Assembly (NCBI RefSeq): GCF_963668165.1
Contig: NZ_OY764209.1
Span: forward strand, 62,001 to 126,000
Origin: Marispirochaeta sp.
Lineage (GTDB): Bacteria > Spirochaetota > Spirochaetia > JC444 > Marispirochaetaceae
Direction: 5' to 3'
DNA length: 64,000 nt
Positions within the stretch are counted from its first letter, which is position 1; every line of letters starts with the position of its first letter. Below the pieces are notes generated by a model that had not been told where the DNA came from, searched no databases, and was given only the letters and a program-made list of their open reading frames with translations. Position numbers and translations under genes: made by a program. Positions 54,291-63,227 of the stretch are shown piece by piece.

Positions 54291-55319
54291 GTGAAAAGGA
54301 AGACCGTATCCATCACCGATGTCGCTCTCGCAGCCAGGGTCAGTGCGTCTACTGTATCCAGATGCTTGAATGGAAGCTCTCAGGTTTCTGAAGAAACCCG
54401 TGAGCGGATCTCCCGGATCGCCGAGGACATGGGATTCTCGTACAGCAAGCCCTACGGTTATGGGGAGTACTCCAATACGGTGGGTATAATACTTCCCGAC
54501 AATTATGCAAGTTTTAATATCAACCTCTATCATAATATGCTGTTGAACAATCTGCGCTTCACTTTAGAAAAAGACAAATATGATCTTCTGGTCTCTTTTA
54601 AGGAAAACCATTTTCATAATTCAAATAACGTGGTCAGCATTGCCAGAAAACGTAAAGTGGATGGATTCATTTTTCTTCAATACAGTCTTGACACCGAAGT
54701 CCATAATGTTTTGAAAGAGACTGGTATTCCTTTTGTTTTTTCCCATTATCCGCCGGGCCAGCAGACACAGCACGAAAACGTAATTTATGTTAACCACAGG
54801 GTCGGCGGTAAGCTGATGGCGGAGCACTTTATTGAACGTGGATATACCAGGATTATTATCGCCTCTTCCTTTGCCAGGACCAGCGAGTACAATCAGCGTA
54901 TTAACGGATTCATTGATACCTTTACTTCCTCCGGCCTTGAAATCGATGAAAAGAATATCCTTCGGGGAGACTTCAGCTATGAATCGGGGGTAATGCTGGT
55001 TGAGGAGAACCTGAATCTGTTTAAAAAAGTCCGTGCAGTTTTTGCCATGAATGATGTAATGGCCTATGGAATCATTCGTGCATTAAAAAACAAGGGGCTT
55101 CGCATACCCCAGGATATTGCAGTCGCAGGGTATGATGACACAGAGTTAAGTTATATGTCCGATCCGTCGATTACCACCATTCATCAGCCTAAAGAGGAGA
55201 TAGCCCGGCTCACGTGCGAACGTCTTTTATATTTAATCGAGATGAAAAAGCAGAACAAGCGTGTTCCCAATCAGCTGATTTCTGTGGAACCAGGGATCGT
55301 CCTGCGCGATTCGACCTGA
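54291..55319 (+). CDS. LacI-family regulator, probable controller of the inositol cluster
   Basis: 342 residues from a GTG at 54291, which matches the family N-terminus (VSITDVALAARVSASTVSRCLNG, helix-turn-helix). The ligand-binding domain follows (VGIILPDNYASF; NHRVGGKLMAEHFIERGYTRI; VFAMNDVMAYGIIRAL; IPQDIAVAGYDDTELS). The frame extends upstream to 54174 across the operator and is rejected. It converges on the catabolic genes and shares a terminator with them. The effector is presumably inositol or a keto-derivative. Confidence 0.9.
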   Translation: MKRKTVSITDVALAARVSASTVSRCLNGSSQVSEETRERISRIAEDMGFSYSKPYGYGEYSNTVGIILPDNYASFNINLYHNMLLNNLRFTLEKDKYDLLVSFKENHFHNSNNVVSIARKRKVDGFIFLQYSLDTEVHNVLKETGIPFVFSHYPPGQQTQHENVIYVNHRVGGKLMAEHFIERGYTRIIIASSFARTSEYNQRINGFIDTFTSSGLEIDEKNILRGDFSYESGVMLVEENLNLFKKVRAVFAMNDVMAYGIIRALKNKGLRIPQDIAVAGYDDTELSYMSDPSITTIHQPKEEIARLTCERLLYLIEMKKQNKRVPNQLISVEPGIVLRDST

Positions 55320-55424
55320 TCATTACATCGAATACTATGCCCTCCAGACATCCGCATACATAACGACTGCCCCCTATTAGCCAGTGTTTTAAACCCTGGC
55401 TGACCCGCAATATTCAGATAAAAA

Positions 55425-55462
55425 GCAAAGGGGCTGCCCCTACCGGACAGCCCCTCTTTTTA
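55425..55462. terminator. Bidirectional terminator between lacI and iolN
   Basis: AGGGGCTG and CAGCCCCT form an 8-bp stem with an 11-base loop; T runs follow on both strands. Confidence 0.88.
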
Positions 55463-55478
55463 TAAAATACTAATTTTC

Positions 55479-56600
55479 TTACCTGAAAAAAGGTCCCCGA
55501 ATCGGCAGCTCATAAGCGGATTTCCACCCCTTACTGCCCGGTTCCTTCAGGAATGGTTCAAGTTCCTTTGGATCCCTGAGGGTAATCTTGTCAATCGGCG
55601 GCAGTTTTCCCGAGGGGTACCGCTCATAGATTTGCTCAATCGTAAGGGTCAGATACTTCAGCACAGCCGCTATGGGACGCTTTCCTTTATCCGCGGTTGA
55701 AAGACTTGGCTTACCAACAACGCCTTCCGGCGTTCCCTTTCTTTCCACGGGGAAATGGCCCTGTCCTTCGGACCATTTATGCGGGCGCCGCCAAGGATCA
55801 ACCGAGGTGTCAAAATGGCCGCCGGGAAGGTAATTCTCTCCCTGAGTGTCAACTGCCTTACTCATGTCTATCATGTCCTTGAACATAAGAAGACCAACAG
55901 ATGTTTCCGATTCATCGGCGTGAACAAAGGTAGTTTCCAGGCTGCCCTCGCGGTCAACGGGAATAAAGAATTCCCGTACCGTACGATGCCAGTCCATTAT
56001 CTGAAAAATGCCGGGAAGGGCAAATCTCTTGCAGAACTCCTGGAGAGCGCTTTCCATCATCCAGAAATGTCCGTGATTGTTTATAAGAATCTGTTTGCGA
56101 AAGCCGTCATTCCAGAGCCCCAGCATGGTGTGAATCAGTGTTTCCACAACTACTTCCTGGGGCATGATTACAGTGCCTTCCATGCCAACATGATGATACG
56201 GATGCCCACCGTAGTTGAGAGGAGGAAATGCCAGGGCAACCTCATGACCAAGTTTGGCTGTATAACGGCGCACACCTTCAATTATCTGGGTTACCATGAA
56301 TGTATCCAGGCCCGAGTTTGCATGGGCCCCATGGTTTTCCGTGCATCCGACGGGAATAAGCACAATATCGTTGATTCGGCGCTTGCGGACTACCTCGCTT
56401 CTGGGGGTGTTCTGTATATAACACCCTGCCTTGCCCAGTTCGGACTCTGAAGGAATCTGGTACTCATCCAGAATCCTGTCGATCTCTTCATCCGGAGCGT
56501 CGAAAACCTCTTTTTTCAGCCGGCCTACTTCATTGTCTTCAAAAACAATCAAGGGATGATCAGTGGTGAGAAATTTAAAATCTCCTCGTATTCCTGCCAT
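55479..56600 (-). CDS. iolN: Creatininase-family hydrolase, probable 3-dehydro-scyllo-inosose hydrolase
   Basis: 373 residues of the creatininase fold: VGCTENHGAHANSGLDT (metal-binding Glu/His/Asp), GGHPYHHVGMEGT, NNHGHFW, and HADESETSVGLLMF. In Thermotoga maritima the neighbour gene TM0413 encodes IolN, which opens the ring of the diketo-inositol to 5-keto-gluconate. The adjacent zinc dehydrogenase and the Gfo/Idh gene match that pathway, so the same reaction is inferred here. GGAG precedes the ATG. A terminator follows. Confidence 0.82.
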   Translation of the reverse strand: MAGIRGDFKFLTTDHPLIVFEDNEVGRLKKEVFDAPDEEIDRILDEYQIPSESELGKAGCYIQNTPRSEVVRKRRINDIVLIPVGCTENHGAHANSGLDTFMVTQIIEGVRRYTAKLGHEVALAFPPLNYGGHPYHHVGMEGTVIMPQEVVVETLIHTMLGLWNDGFRKQILINNHGHFWMMESALQEFCKRFALPGIFQIMDWHRTVREFFIPVDREGSLETTFVHADESETSVGLLMFKDMIDMSKAVDTQGENYLPGGHFDTSVDPWRRPHKWSEGQGHFPVERKGTPEGVVGKPSLSTADKGKRPIAAVLKYLTLTIEQIYERYPSGKLPPIDKITLRDPKELEPFLKEPGSKGWKSAYELPIRGPFFR

Positions 56601-56627
56601 ACAATTCTCCTGTTCTATAATGCTGTA

Positions 56628-57821
56628 TTAACTGATTTTGCAGCTGATCTTGCACTCGTTGCGATCAGTCCGCAGCATGACGATATTCTCAGGAACCTCA
56701 TCCAGGGTGATTTCCTTGGTAATAATCGGAAGCATGTCCATTCCTCCGGCCATGGATGAGATGACCCGTGGAAATGTACCGTGCCCCGAATGTCCCTGGG
56801 CTCCTACTATCCGGGCTCTGCGAACCTGCAGGACCTCTCCTGTGACAGGGATTTTTGCGTCCGCCCTGGCAACTACGACTACGGTGGCGTTCAGTGTCCG
56901 CCCTTCCCATATAGCCTGCTCGATTCCGGGATAAACAACAGTGGGCAGCCCGGTTGCTTCAAGATAGAGAGAAGCACCCATGCCGTCTGTCATATCAAGA
57001 ACCCGTTCTGCGAAATTTTCACTTTTCGGATTAATCACTTCATCAGCACCCATTTTTCGCCCCAAATCGGCCCTGGCGGTTTCCGGCTCGGAAAGAATCA
57101 CCTTCTCGGCACCCATGCGTTTCATAATCGCGCAGGCAGCTATGCCCACGGGGCCCGCTCCGCAAATAACAACCGTATCGCCAGGTCGGATTCCACCGCC
57201 CCGCTCAACAACTGCGTTATAGGCCACCGAGGTCGGTTCGACGAGACTTCCCAGGCGAAAAATATCTTCTTTTGCGTAGCGTTCCAGCAGGGGTTCAAGG
57301 TTCCAGAGACAGCGGTCGGGTAGTACAATATACTTCGTAAACGCTCCGTCAACATTAAAACCGATTTCATCAAGCTGCTCACAGTGGTTCGGGTACCCGT
57401 CTGCGCAGGGTTTACATGAACCGCACCAGAGCATCTCCTCTGCGCAGACAAGTTCGCCGCCCTTGAAGGGTTTATTGGTACGTTTGTTTATCGCGCCGGG
57501 GCCTCCCTCGACAACCACACCGGCAAGTTCATGCCCCAGGGTGCAGGGAAAACCGGTAAGTCCCGGATACCAGATATACCCGTCGTTATCAGGTTGTGCC
57601 ATGTGCACATCCGAGCCGCAGATTCCACATTGTTTGAGCTCTATAAGAACCTCTTTGGGACCCGGTTTTGGAATCGCGACCTCTTCGATCTTCAGTACCG
57701 GGTTCCGCCATACCTTGCTGCCAAGATAGGTCTGTTTTCCATCAACATCTTTTGCTCCAAGTTTAAACCCGGGCTTCGGCGACCAGTCCGCATAGAGACG
57801 GACAGCCTTCATTGTAGCCAT
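56628..57821 (-). CDS. iolM: Zinc-dependent dehydrogenase, probable scyllo-inosose 3-dehydrogenase
   Basis: 397 residues, MDR superfamily. Catalytic zinc ligands are CGICGSD and GHELAG; structural zinc ligands CGSCKPCADGYPNHC; NAD-binding GAGPVGIAA. Size and N-terminal insertion (YADWSPKPGFKLGAKDVDGK) resemble the Thermotoga enzyme IolM (TM0412), which oxidises scyllo-inosose. GGGAGG lies before the ATG. It is first gene after the promoter at 57914 and is followed by iolN after 27 bases. Confidence 0.85.
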   Translation of the reverse strand: MATMKAVRLYADWSPKPGFKLGAKDVDGKQTYLGSKVWRNPVLKIEEVAIPKPGPKEVLIELKQCGICGSDVHMAQPDNDGYIWYPGLTGFPCTLGHELAGVVVEGGPGAINKRTNKPFKGGELVCAEEMLWCGSCKPCADGYPNHCEQLDEIGFNVDGAFTKYIVLPDRCLWNLEPLLERYAKEDIFRLGSLVEPTSVAYNAVVERGGGIRPGDTVVICGAGPVGIAACAIMKRMGAEKVILSEPETARADLGRKMGADEVINPKSENFAERVLDMTDGMGASLYLEATGLPTVVYPGIEQAIWEGRTLNATVVVVARADAKIPVTGEVLQVRRARIVGAQGHSGHGTFPRVISSMAGGMDMLPIITKEITLDEVPENIVMLRTDRNECKISCKIS

Positions 57822-57913
57822 GTAGAACCTCCCTCAATTTACCGTTATTTAATCCGCCTTTCCGAATTAAATCCGATTTGTTTTTATTGCTGTATGATCA
57901 ACACACTGAAAAA

Positions 57914-57980
57914 ATTATATCAGTCCAGCGTGACAGTGCGTGCAAATCTACGCAAATCTCATCGCAAACTTTGCATTTTC
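57914..57980 (-). promoter_or_regulatory. iolM promoter with operator array
   Basis: On the minus strand TATAAT (57919-57914) is preceded at 20 bases by AGATTTGCAC (57949-57940) and then by a tandem copy AGATTTGCGT (57959-57950). Further upstream lies the 18-mer CGCAAACTTTGCATTTTC (57963-57980 on the plus strand), identical to that before lacI. No good -35 hexamer is present apart from the box itself. Confidence 0.65.
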
Positions 57981-57992
57981 AGTCTTCAGTTT

Positions 57993-59870
57993 TTACGGTA
58001 CAGGCTGCTTATCCTGATCCGGAACTTCTTCGGAGGATTCAGTCGTGAACTGTGCCGCCTCTTTCTCCAAAAGATCCGTAATTTCTCCCAGATTCTCTGC
58101 CAGTTCCGAAAGCATCAGCATGGAAGAACTGATCTCACGTATTCCGGTATCAATTTCCGCGACACTTCCGGCTACCTCCGTTGAAACCTGGTCCACAGAA
58201 CCTATGGCCAGGTATACCTCATCAAAGGCATCATTCATGCGGATGCTCCCCTGCTGAACACCGCTTGAGACCTCCTGCAAACCCGTCATTGCTTCCAGGA
58301 TCTGTTCTCCCCCTGTGTTTAGTTCATCCATACTGTTGGAAATCTCATGCAGAGACAGGGAAACCCCGCTCACTTCACTATTAATCGCCGAGAACGCTTG
58401 CTGTGTTTCTTCTCCCGCGCTGGAAGCCAGCTCAATGCGACTGACAACCTCTTTGATTACACCGCTTATCTCTTTTGAATTAGCGGACGAAGCTTCCGCC
58501 AACTTACGTATTTCATCTGCAACTACAGCAAAACCACGGCCGGCTTCTCCAGCATGGGCTGATTCGATGGCAGCATTCATGGCGAGAAGATTGGTTTGGC
58601 TCGCAATCTGCTGGATTATGGTCGCGGTTCCCTTAATCTGATCCAGATTTTCCGTTATCGCGTCAATTGTTGTGGTGGTAGTGTTGAGCTTCTCTCCACC
58701 GTTTTCTGCTGTTCTTACAAGGATGTTTGTCGCCTGCAGTTTCTTCTCGGTAATGCCCGCAATATTTTTTATTGAACTGATCATTTCCGTCACTGAAGAG
58801 GTCGATTCCTCCACCATTGCTGTCTGGCTCCGGATATACCCGGCAAGGGCTGAAAGGCTCTCCTTCAGAACCTTTGCAGCCTCCTCGGCACCGGCCACCT
58901 GCTCCGATAATTGAAGCACCTGTTTACGTATGGACCCGCTGTTTGATGATATTTCCTGTGCCGCCGCCGATGTTTGACTTGTTGATGCAATAAGTTCCTC
59001 CTTTAACCGAACACCCTCTGCGGAACTGGCCTTCATGGACTCAAAGACCTTTTTTAAATTCCCGATCAGAAAGTTCAGATTCCCGGATAATTCGCCTATT
59101 TCATCCCGGCTATCGACAGAGAACTCTTTCGAGATATCCCCGCTGCTCATTTCCCGTATTCCCCGGGCGGCTTTAACTATCGTTGAGGCTATCTTTCCTG
59201 TGCTCAGAAGAACTGCCGTAAAGGTACCAATCGTAATTATCAGTATGACTACGGCGCCATATAGATAAGCGAAGGTCTCCCTCTTCTCTATAAGCTTATT
59301 GATAACTTCAAACTGTTCACGTACCACCTGGTAAGTCGAAGAGAGGTTGGAATCAATAATCGCGATAAAGGAGTATAAATTATCAATCTCTGTGGTGACT
59401 TCCTCAGCCCTCTCAGACATTTTGAGAAAATTAGAGTTCCGGAAGGTTTCAATCTTTACGTTATCGGTATAGTAGATATCCCGGGCATCTTTAGATAATC
59501 GCTCCAGACGTTGCATAAGAGTCTGATAATTTTCGTTTAAGAGCGCATACAATCGCTGTATTGTTTCTACAGCTTCCAGGATATCATCATCAGTACTGAG
59601 GGCTTTTACCTGCCCCAGAAGAGTGAACTGTTCCTTCAGTCCATTGTAGCGTTCCTCTATCTCCATCTTTTGGTTCGCCAAAGGCGAGAGCGCAAGTTTG
59701 TTTACCTCCGCCCGGAGTTCGGAAATTTCCGAGTTGAGGAACATAAGGGTATCTTTTTCCGAACGCATGATGACCGCCGGCGTAAGCCTGATGGCAAATA
59801 TAACAATTCCGCTTACCACACCAACAATCAGAAGAAGGTTGAGCAGGTTGAGCTTCTTTTTAATCAGCAT
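57993..59870 (-). CDS. Methyl-accepting chemotaxis protein
   Basis: 625 residues from the ATG with GGAGG at 59870. TM1 about 8-28, a helical periplasmic domain about 30-205, TM2 about 215-240, HAMP about 240-295, and a signalling domain with the hairpin tip [38 protein letters not shown]. Its place 40 bases after the Uro-D gene inside a sugar catabolic operon suggests it directs chemotaxis to the same compound, directly or through the ABC binding protein. The C-terminus has no CheR-binding pentapeptide. Confidence 0.92.
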   Translation of the reverse strand: MLIKKKLNLLNLLLIVGVVSGIVIFAIRLTPAVIMRSEKDTLMFLNSEISELRAEVNKLALSPLANQKMEIEERYNGLKEQFTLLGQVKALSTDDDILEAVETIQRLYALLNENYQTLMQRLERLSKDARDIYYTDNVKIETFRNSNFLKMSERAEEVTTEIDNLYSFIAIIDSNLSSTYQVVREQFEVINKLIEKRETFAYLYGAVVILIITIGTFTAVLLSTGKIASTIVKAARGIREMSSGDISKEFSVDSRDEIGELSGNLNFLIGNLKKVFESMKASSAEGVRLKEELIASTSQTSAAAQEISSNSGSIRKQVLQLSEQVAGAEEAAKVLKESLSALAGYIRSQTAMVEESTSSVTEMISSIKNIAGITEKKLQATNILVRTAENGGEKLNTTTTTIDAITENLDQIKGTATIIQQIASQTNLLAMNAAIESAHAGEAGRGFAVVADEIRKLAEASSANSKEISGVIKEVVSRIELASSAGEETQQAFSAINSEVSGVSLSLHEISNSMDELNTGGEQILEAMTGLQEVSSGVQQGSIRMNDAFDEVYLAIGSVDQVSTEVAGSVAEIDTGIREISSSMLMLSELAENLGEITDLLEKEAAQFTTESSEEVPDQDKQPVP

Positions 59871-59910
59871 TGTCGCCTCCAGGGAAAAACCCAATCAAGT
59901 TTTTTGACTA

Positions 59911-61170
59911 TTAAGTATCCCCGTTGTATTCTTTTACTGCATTTATCATCGCGACAATATTTTCTATTGGTGTTTTTGCCTGTACGTTGTGGATAGCATT
60001 AAAAACATATCCCCCCGAGTCAGAAAATATTTCAAGGCGCTCCAGGACTTGTCTTCGTACCTCCTCCGGACTTCCAAAGGGCAAGGTCTTTTGGGTGTCA
60101 ACTCCTCCGCCCCAGAAGACTATGTCCCGGCCATACTCTCTTTTAAGTCTCTCCGGTTCCATGCCTGCGGCAGAACACTGTACAGGGTTTAATATATCAA
60201 AGCCGGATTCTATAAACTCCGGAATAAAATCGTATACAGCACCGCAGCTGTGCTTAAAGGTTTTCCAGTTTGTATTGGTGTGTATCCAGTCGTTCAGTTT
60301 TTTATGGTAGGGCGCGTACAGGCTTTGGTAGGTATCAGTAGAACAGATTGAAGAATTCTGCGTACCGAAATCAGTACAGTCAGTTACAACTACATCTATA
60401 CCATCGTCGCCGAAAATATCAAGATGTGTTCTCATGTTTGTTAGAATGATATCCAGCTGACGACTGAAAATCTCATGCAGCAGGTCCTGCCGCATTACGG
60501 TTGAAATATACCACTCCGTAACATCCCGAATTCCCTTCGGGTTAGCCAGCCCCGGCCCCGGAATATCCGCGATGTCGCCGAAAGTAGTTCCTCCAAAATT
60601 AACTACCAGTCCGCGGCCGGATCGTGCTGCTCTTTTTCGTTCCTTTTGGTAGTATTCAATATTCTGGTCTGTCAGAAGAGTATATTCCTCAAGATTGTCA
60701 TCAGCTTTGAGCTCATCTTCTTTTATTTCTTTCTGACGAATAATGGAATCGAAAAAGTATCCGCCCTCCGGCAAGCGAGCGCTGGGCCCGGCCGAAGTAT
60801 CCCCTCTGGGAAACAAAAGGCAGTCCCCGTTTTCCATTGTAACGGTAAATTCCCCCGGCACCAGTACATTCTGTCCCCACGGGGTCCTCCACTCTTTCCA
60901 GTTATCATTAGGAAATCCGAAAATAGTTTCCCGTGGAAATATCCCGTCAACACTTATGCCGATACTGTCCAGCAGTTCCTCATCAACTTCCCCCAACATC
61001 TGATACGGATCAACAATCTTTACCGGTTTTTCATCAAGACCGTAGTATTTTCTGAGTTCCGCTACACAGGAAACATGCATTCCGGTTGTCGTGCAGGATC
61101 CGAAATCCATGGGGACCTTTCCTGTTTTATGTTCCAATGCGGTTTTAAGAATTTCTCGATAACTCTTCAT
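59911..61170 (-). CDS. Uroporphyrinogen decarboxylase-like (MtaA/CmuA superfamily) protein
   Basis: 419 residues, Uro-D-type TIM barrel. KHSCGAVYDFIPEFIESGFDILNPVQ carries the HxCG segment that in cobamide-dependent methyltransferases binds zinc; another Cys follows nine residues on (NPVQCSAAG). It is not a haem enzyme by context. It begins at the iolG stop (AGGTGAG serves the ATG at 61170) and is followed by the chemoreceptor. Uro-D-like proteins recur in bacterial sugar operons with no known role. Confidence 0.85.
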   Translation of the reverse strand: MKSYREILKTALEHKTGKVPMDFGSCTTTGMHVSCVAELRKYYGLDEKPVKIVDPYQMLGEVDEELLDSIGISVDGIFPRETIFGFPNDNWKEWRTPWGQNVLVPGEFTVTMENGDCLLFPRGDTSAGPSARLPEGGYFFDSIIRQKEIKEDELKADDNLEEYTLLTDQNIEYYQKERKRAARSGRGLVVNFGGTTFGDIADIPGPGLANPKGIRDVTEWYISTVMRQDLLHEIFSRQLDIILTNMRTHLDIFGDDGIDVVVTDCTDFGTQNSSICSTDTYQSLYAPYHKKLNDWIHTNTNWKTFKHSCGAVYDFIPEFIESGFDILNPVQCSAAGMEPERLKREYGRDIVFWGGGVDTQKTLPFGSPEEVRRQVLERLEIFSDSGGYVFNAIHNVQAKTPIENIVAMINAVKEYNGDT

Positions 61171-61179
61171 ATCACTCAC

Positions 61180-62193
61180 CTAATACAAAACCTTGACGCT
61201 TTTTCCCGACTTCATGGAATCCCTGGCTGCAGAGGCGATGATTACGGAATTGAGTCCGTCAATTCCGCCTGCAGCTACCGTACTGTCCTGGTCAATTGAT
61301 TCCACGAAGGAATTGATTTCATTGATATAAGCTTCCCGGTACCGTTCCAGGAAAAAGTGAAGAGGCTTCTCCGCGACAACACCGTTCTCACCGAAAAATA
61401 TCCCCGTATGCGGTGTATCATTGGCAGTCACAACAGCTCCCCTGGAACCGAAAACCTCACCCCGCTGATCATATCCGTAGCACGCCTTGCGGGAATTATC
61501 GATCACCGCCATGGCGCCATTTTTCAGCTTCATGCTGACAACAGCAGAATCTATGTCTCCCGCATCTGCAACAGACCGGTCTACCAGAACATCGCCATAG
61601 GCAAAGATTTCCTCAACTTCGCTGCCGGAAAGAAATCGGACTACATCAAAATCATGTATTGTCATATCCATGAAAAGCCCGCCGGATACTTTTACATACT
61701 CAATCGGAGGGGGTGACGGGTCCCGGGACGTAATCTTTATCATGTGAAGATCACCAATTGTTTTATCTTCCACAGCTTTCTTAAGGGCCATGAAGTTGTG
61801 ATCAAAGCGGCGATTAAAACCGACCTGGAGTTTAACCCCTGCTTTATCCACGGCATCAATTGTTTTCCGTATCTCGGAGATATTCAGGTCGATTGGTTTT
61901 TCACAGAAGACATGCTTCCCCGCGGCCGCTGCTTCACGTGTGATGGGAGCATGAGTATCCGTTGATGAGCAGATTAGTACAGCATCAATTCCCGTATCAT
62001 TAATGACATCACGGTAATCCTTTGAGAGATTCGGAATATTGAAGTCGGAAATCCACCTTTCCGCTTCTTTGGTCATGTACGGATCGGCTATTGATTTTAT
62101 CGCTGCTCCGGGGATGTGGAACGTAATGCTCTTCGCGTGCACATGGGCAATACGCCCTGCACCGATAATTCCCAGTTTTATTTTTCTGGACAT
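61180..62193 (-). CDS. iolG: Gfo/Idh/MocA dehydrogenase, probable myo-inositol 2-dehydrogenase
   Basis: 337 residues from the ATG at 62193 (GGAG upstream). NAD-binding GIIGAGRIAHVHA, catalytic Lys in CEKPIDL, and the Asp/His segment DMTIHDFDVVRFL typical of inositol dehydrogenases. It oxidises myo-inositol to scyllo-inosose. Its ribosome binding site overlaps the stop region of the ABC permease gene. Other cyclitol or sugar specificity is possible, but the neighbours favour inositol. Confidence 0.87.
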   Translation of the reverse strand: MSRKIKLGIIGAGRIAHVHAKSITFHIPGAAIKSIADPYMTKEAERWISDFNIPNLSKDYRDVINDTGIDAVLICSSTDTHAPITREAAAAGKHVFCEKPIDLNISEIRKTIDAVDKAGVKLQVGFNRRFDHNFMALKKAVEDKTIGDLHMIKITSRDPSPPPIEYVKVSGGLFMDMTIHDFDVVRFLSGSEVEEIFAYGDVLVDRSVADAGDIDSAVVSMKLKNGAMAVIDNSRKACYGYDQRGEVFGSRGAVVTANDTPHTGIFFGENGVVAEKPLHFFLERYREAYINEINSFVESIDQDSTVAAGGIDGLNSVIIASAARDSMKSGKSVKVLY

Positions 62194-62203
62194 GCACACA
62201 CTC

Positions 62204-63214
62204 CTAAGTCTTTTGCTTGTTGCGCATTACATCCATTACAACAGCACCGACAATAATCATCCCCTTGATTATCTCCTGTATGTATGCATTAACACGCAAG
62301 AAAGTGAAACCGCTCTGTACTATCCCCAGAACAAGAGAACCGACTATGGTACCCGGAATAGTACCCAGACCTCCACTGAGGCTGGCTCCGCCTATAACAG
62401 CAGCAGCAATCGCGTCAAGCTCAAAGCTCACTCCCATTCCTGATTGTCCGCTGTTAATCCTGGCGGCAAGTACGATTCCGGCAAGTCCGGAGAGAAAACC
62501 GGCGAATGTGTAGATGGCTATCTTATAACGTTCCACGTTAACACCGGAAACCCTTGCCGCGATTTCGTTCCCGCCGATTGCATATACATATTTTCCGTAG
62601 CGCGTCTGGGTTAACAGGTAATACACGACAGCCGCCATACAAAGATAGATAATCACCGGCATTATTCCGCCGGGACCATTACCGATAAAGTTAAAAGAAT
62701 CAGTTAACATGCTTACCGGTTTTCCCTCTGTGTATAACTGGGCCATTCCCCTGGCAGAAACCATCATTCCCAGGGTAGCAATAAAGGGCGGAATTTTCGT
62801 TTTTGCGATTAATATCCCGTTTATTAATCCGCACAAGGCGCCGACAGTCAGACCGATTAAAACGGGGAAACAGACAGGGATCCCCAGCATGTTCTCGAAA
62901 ACCGGGCGGGTTGCATTCTCCGCCTGAGCAAAACTGGCCGCGACTACAGCCACCAGTGCCACAACTGAACCTGAAGAAAGATCAATGCCGCCGGCTATTA
63001 TTATCTGCGTTACACCGATGGCAATTATTCCTATAACAGATACCTGCAGTATCATAAGAAACAGGCGCTGCGGATTAAGCAGAAAAGAACGTCCAACAAT
63101 AAACCAGCCCAAAGCCTCAAACAGAAGAGCAATTCCAATAAGAATGATTAGAATGCTGAATTTGCTGACAGACAGGCTTTCTCTGATTATCTTTACATCG
63201 TTGTTTTTTGCCAT
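62204..63214 (-). CDS. Sugar ABC transporter permease (RbsC family)
   Basis: 336 residues, about nine to ten helices, with the BPD_transp_2 signatures [41 protein letters not shown] and [15 protein letters not shown]. It imports a monosaccharide or cyclitol with an RbsA-type ATPase. AAAGGAG lies before the ATG. The binding protein is not in the window and may lie upstream (right of 64000). Confidence 0.92.
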   Translation of the reverse strand: MAKNNDVKIIRESLSVSKFSILIILIGIALLFEALGWFIVGRSFLLNPQRLFLMILQVSVIGIIAIGVTQIIIAGGIDLSSGSVVALVAVVAASFAQAENATRPVFENMLGIPVCFPVLIGLTVGALCGLINGILIAKTKIPPFIATLGMMVSARGMAQLYTEGKPVSMLTDSFNFIGNGPGGIMPVIIYLCMAAVVYYLLTQTRYGKYVYAIGGNEIAARVSGVNVERYKIAIYTFAGFLSGLAGIVLAARINSGQSGMGVSFELDAIAAAVIGGASLSGGLGTIPGTIVGSLVLGIVQSGFTFLRVNAYIQEIIKGMIIVGAVVMDVMRNKQKT

Positions 63215-63227
63215 GCTTGTTCTCCTT

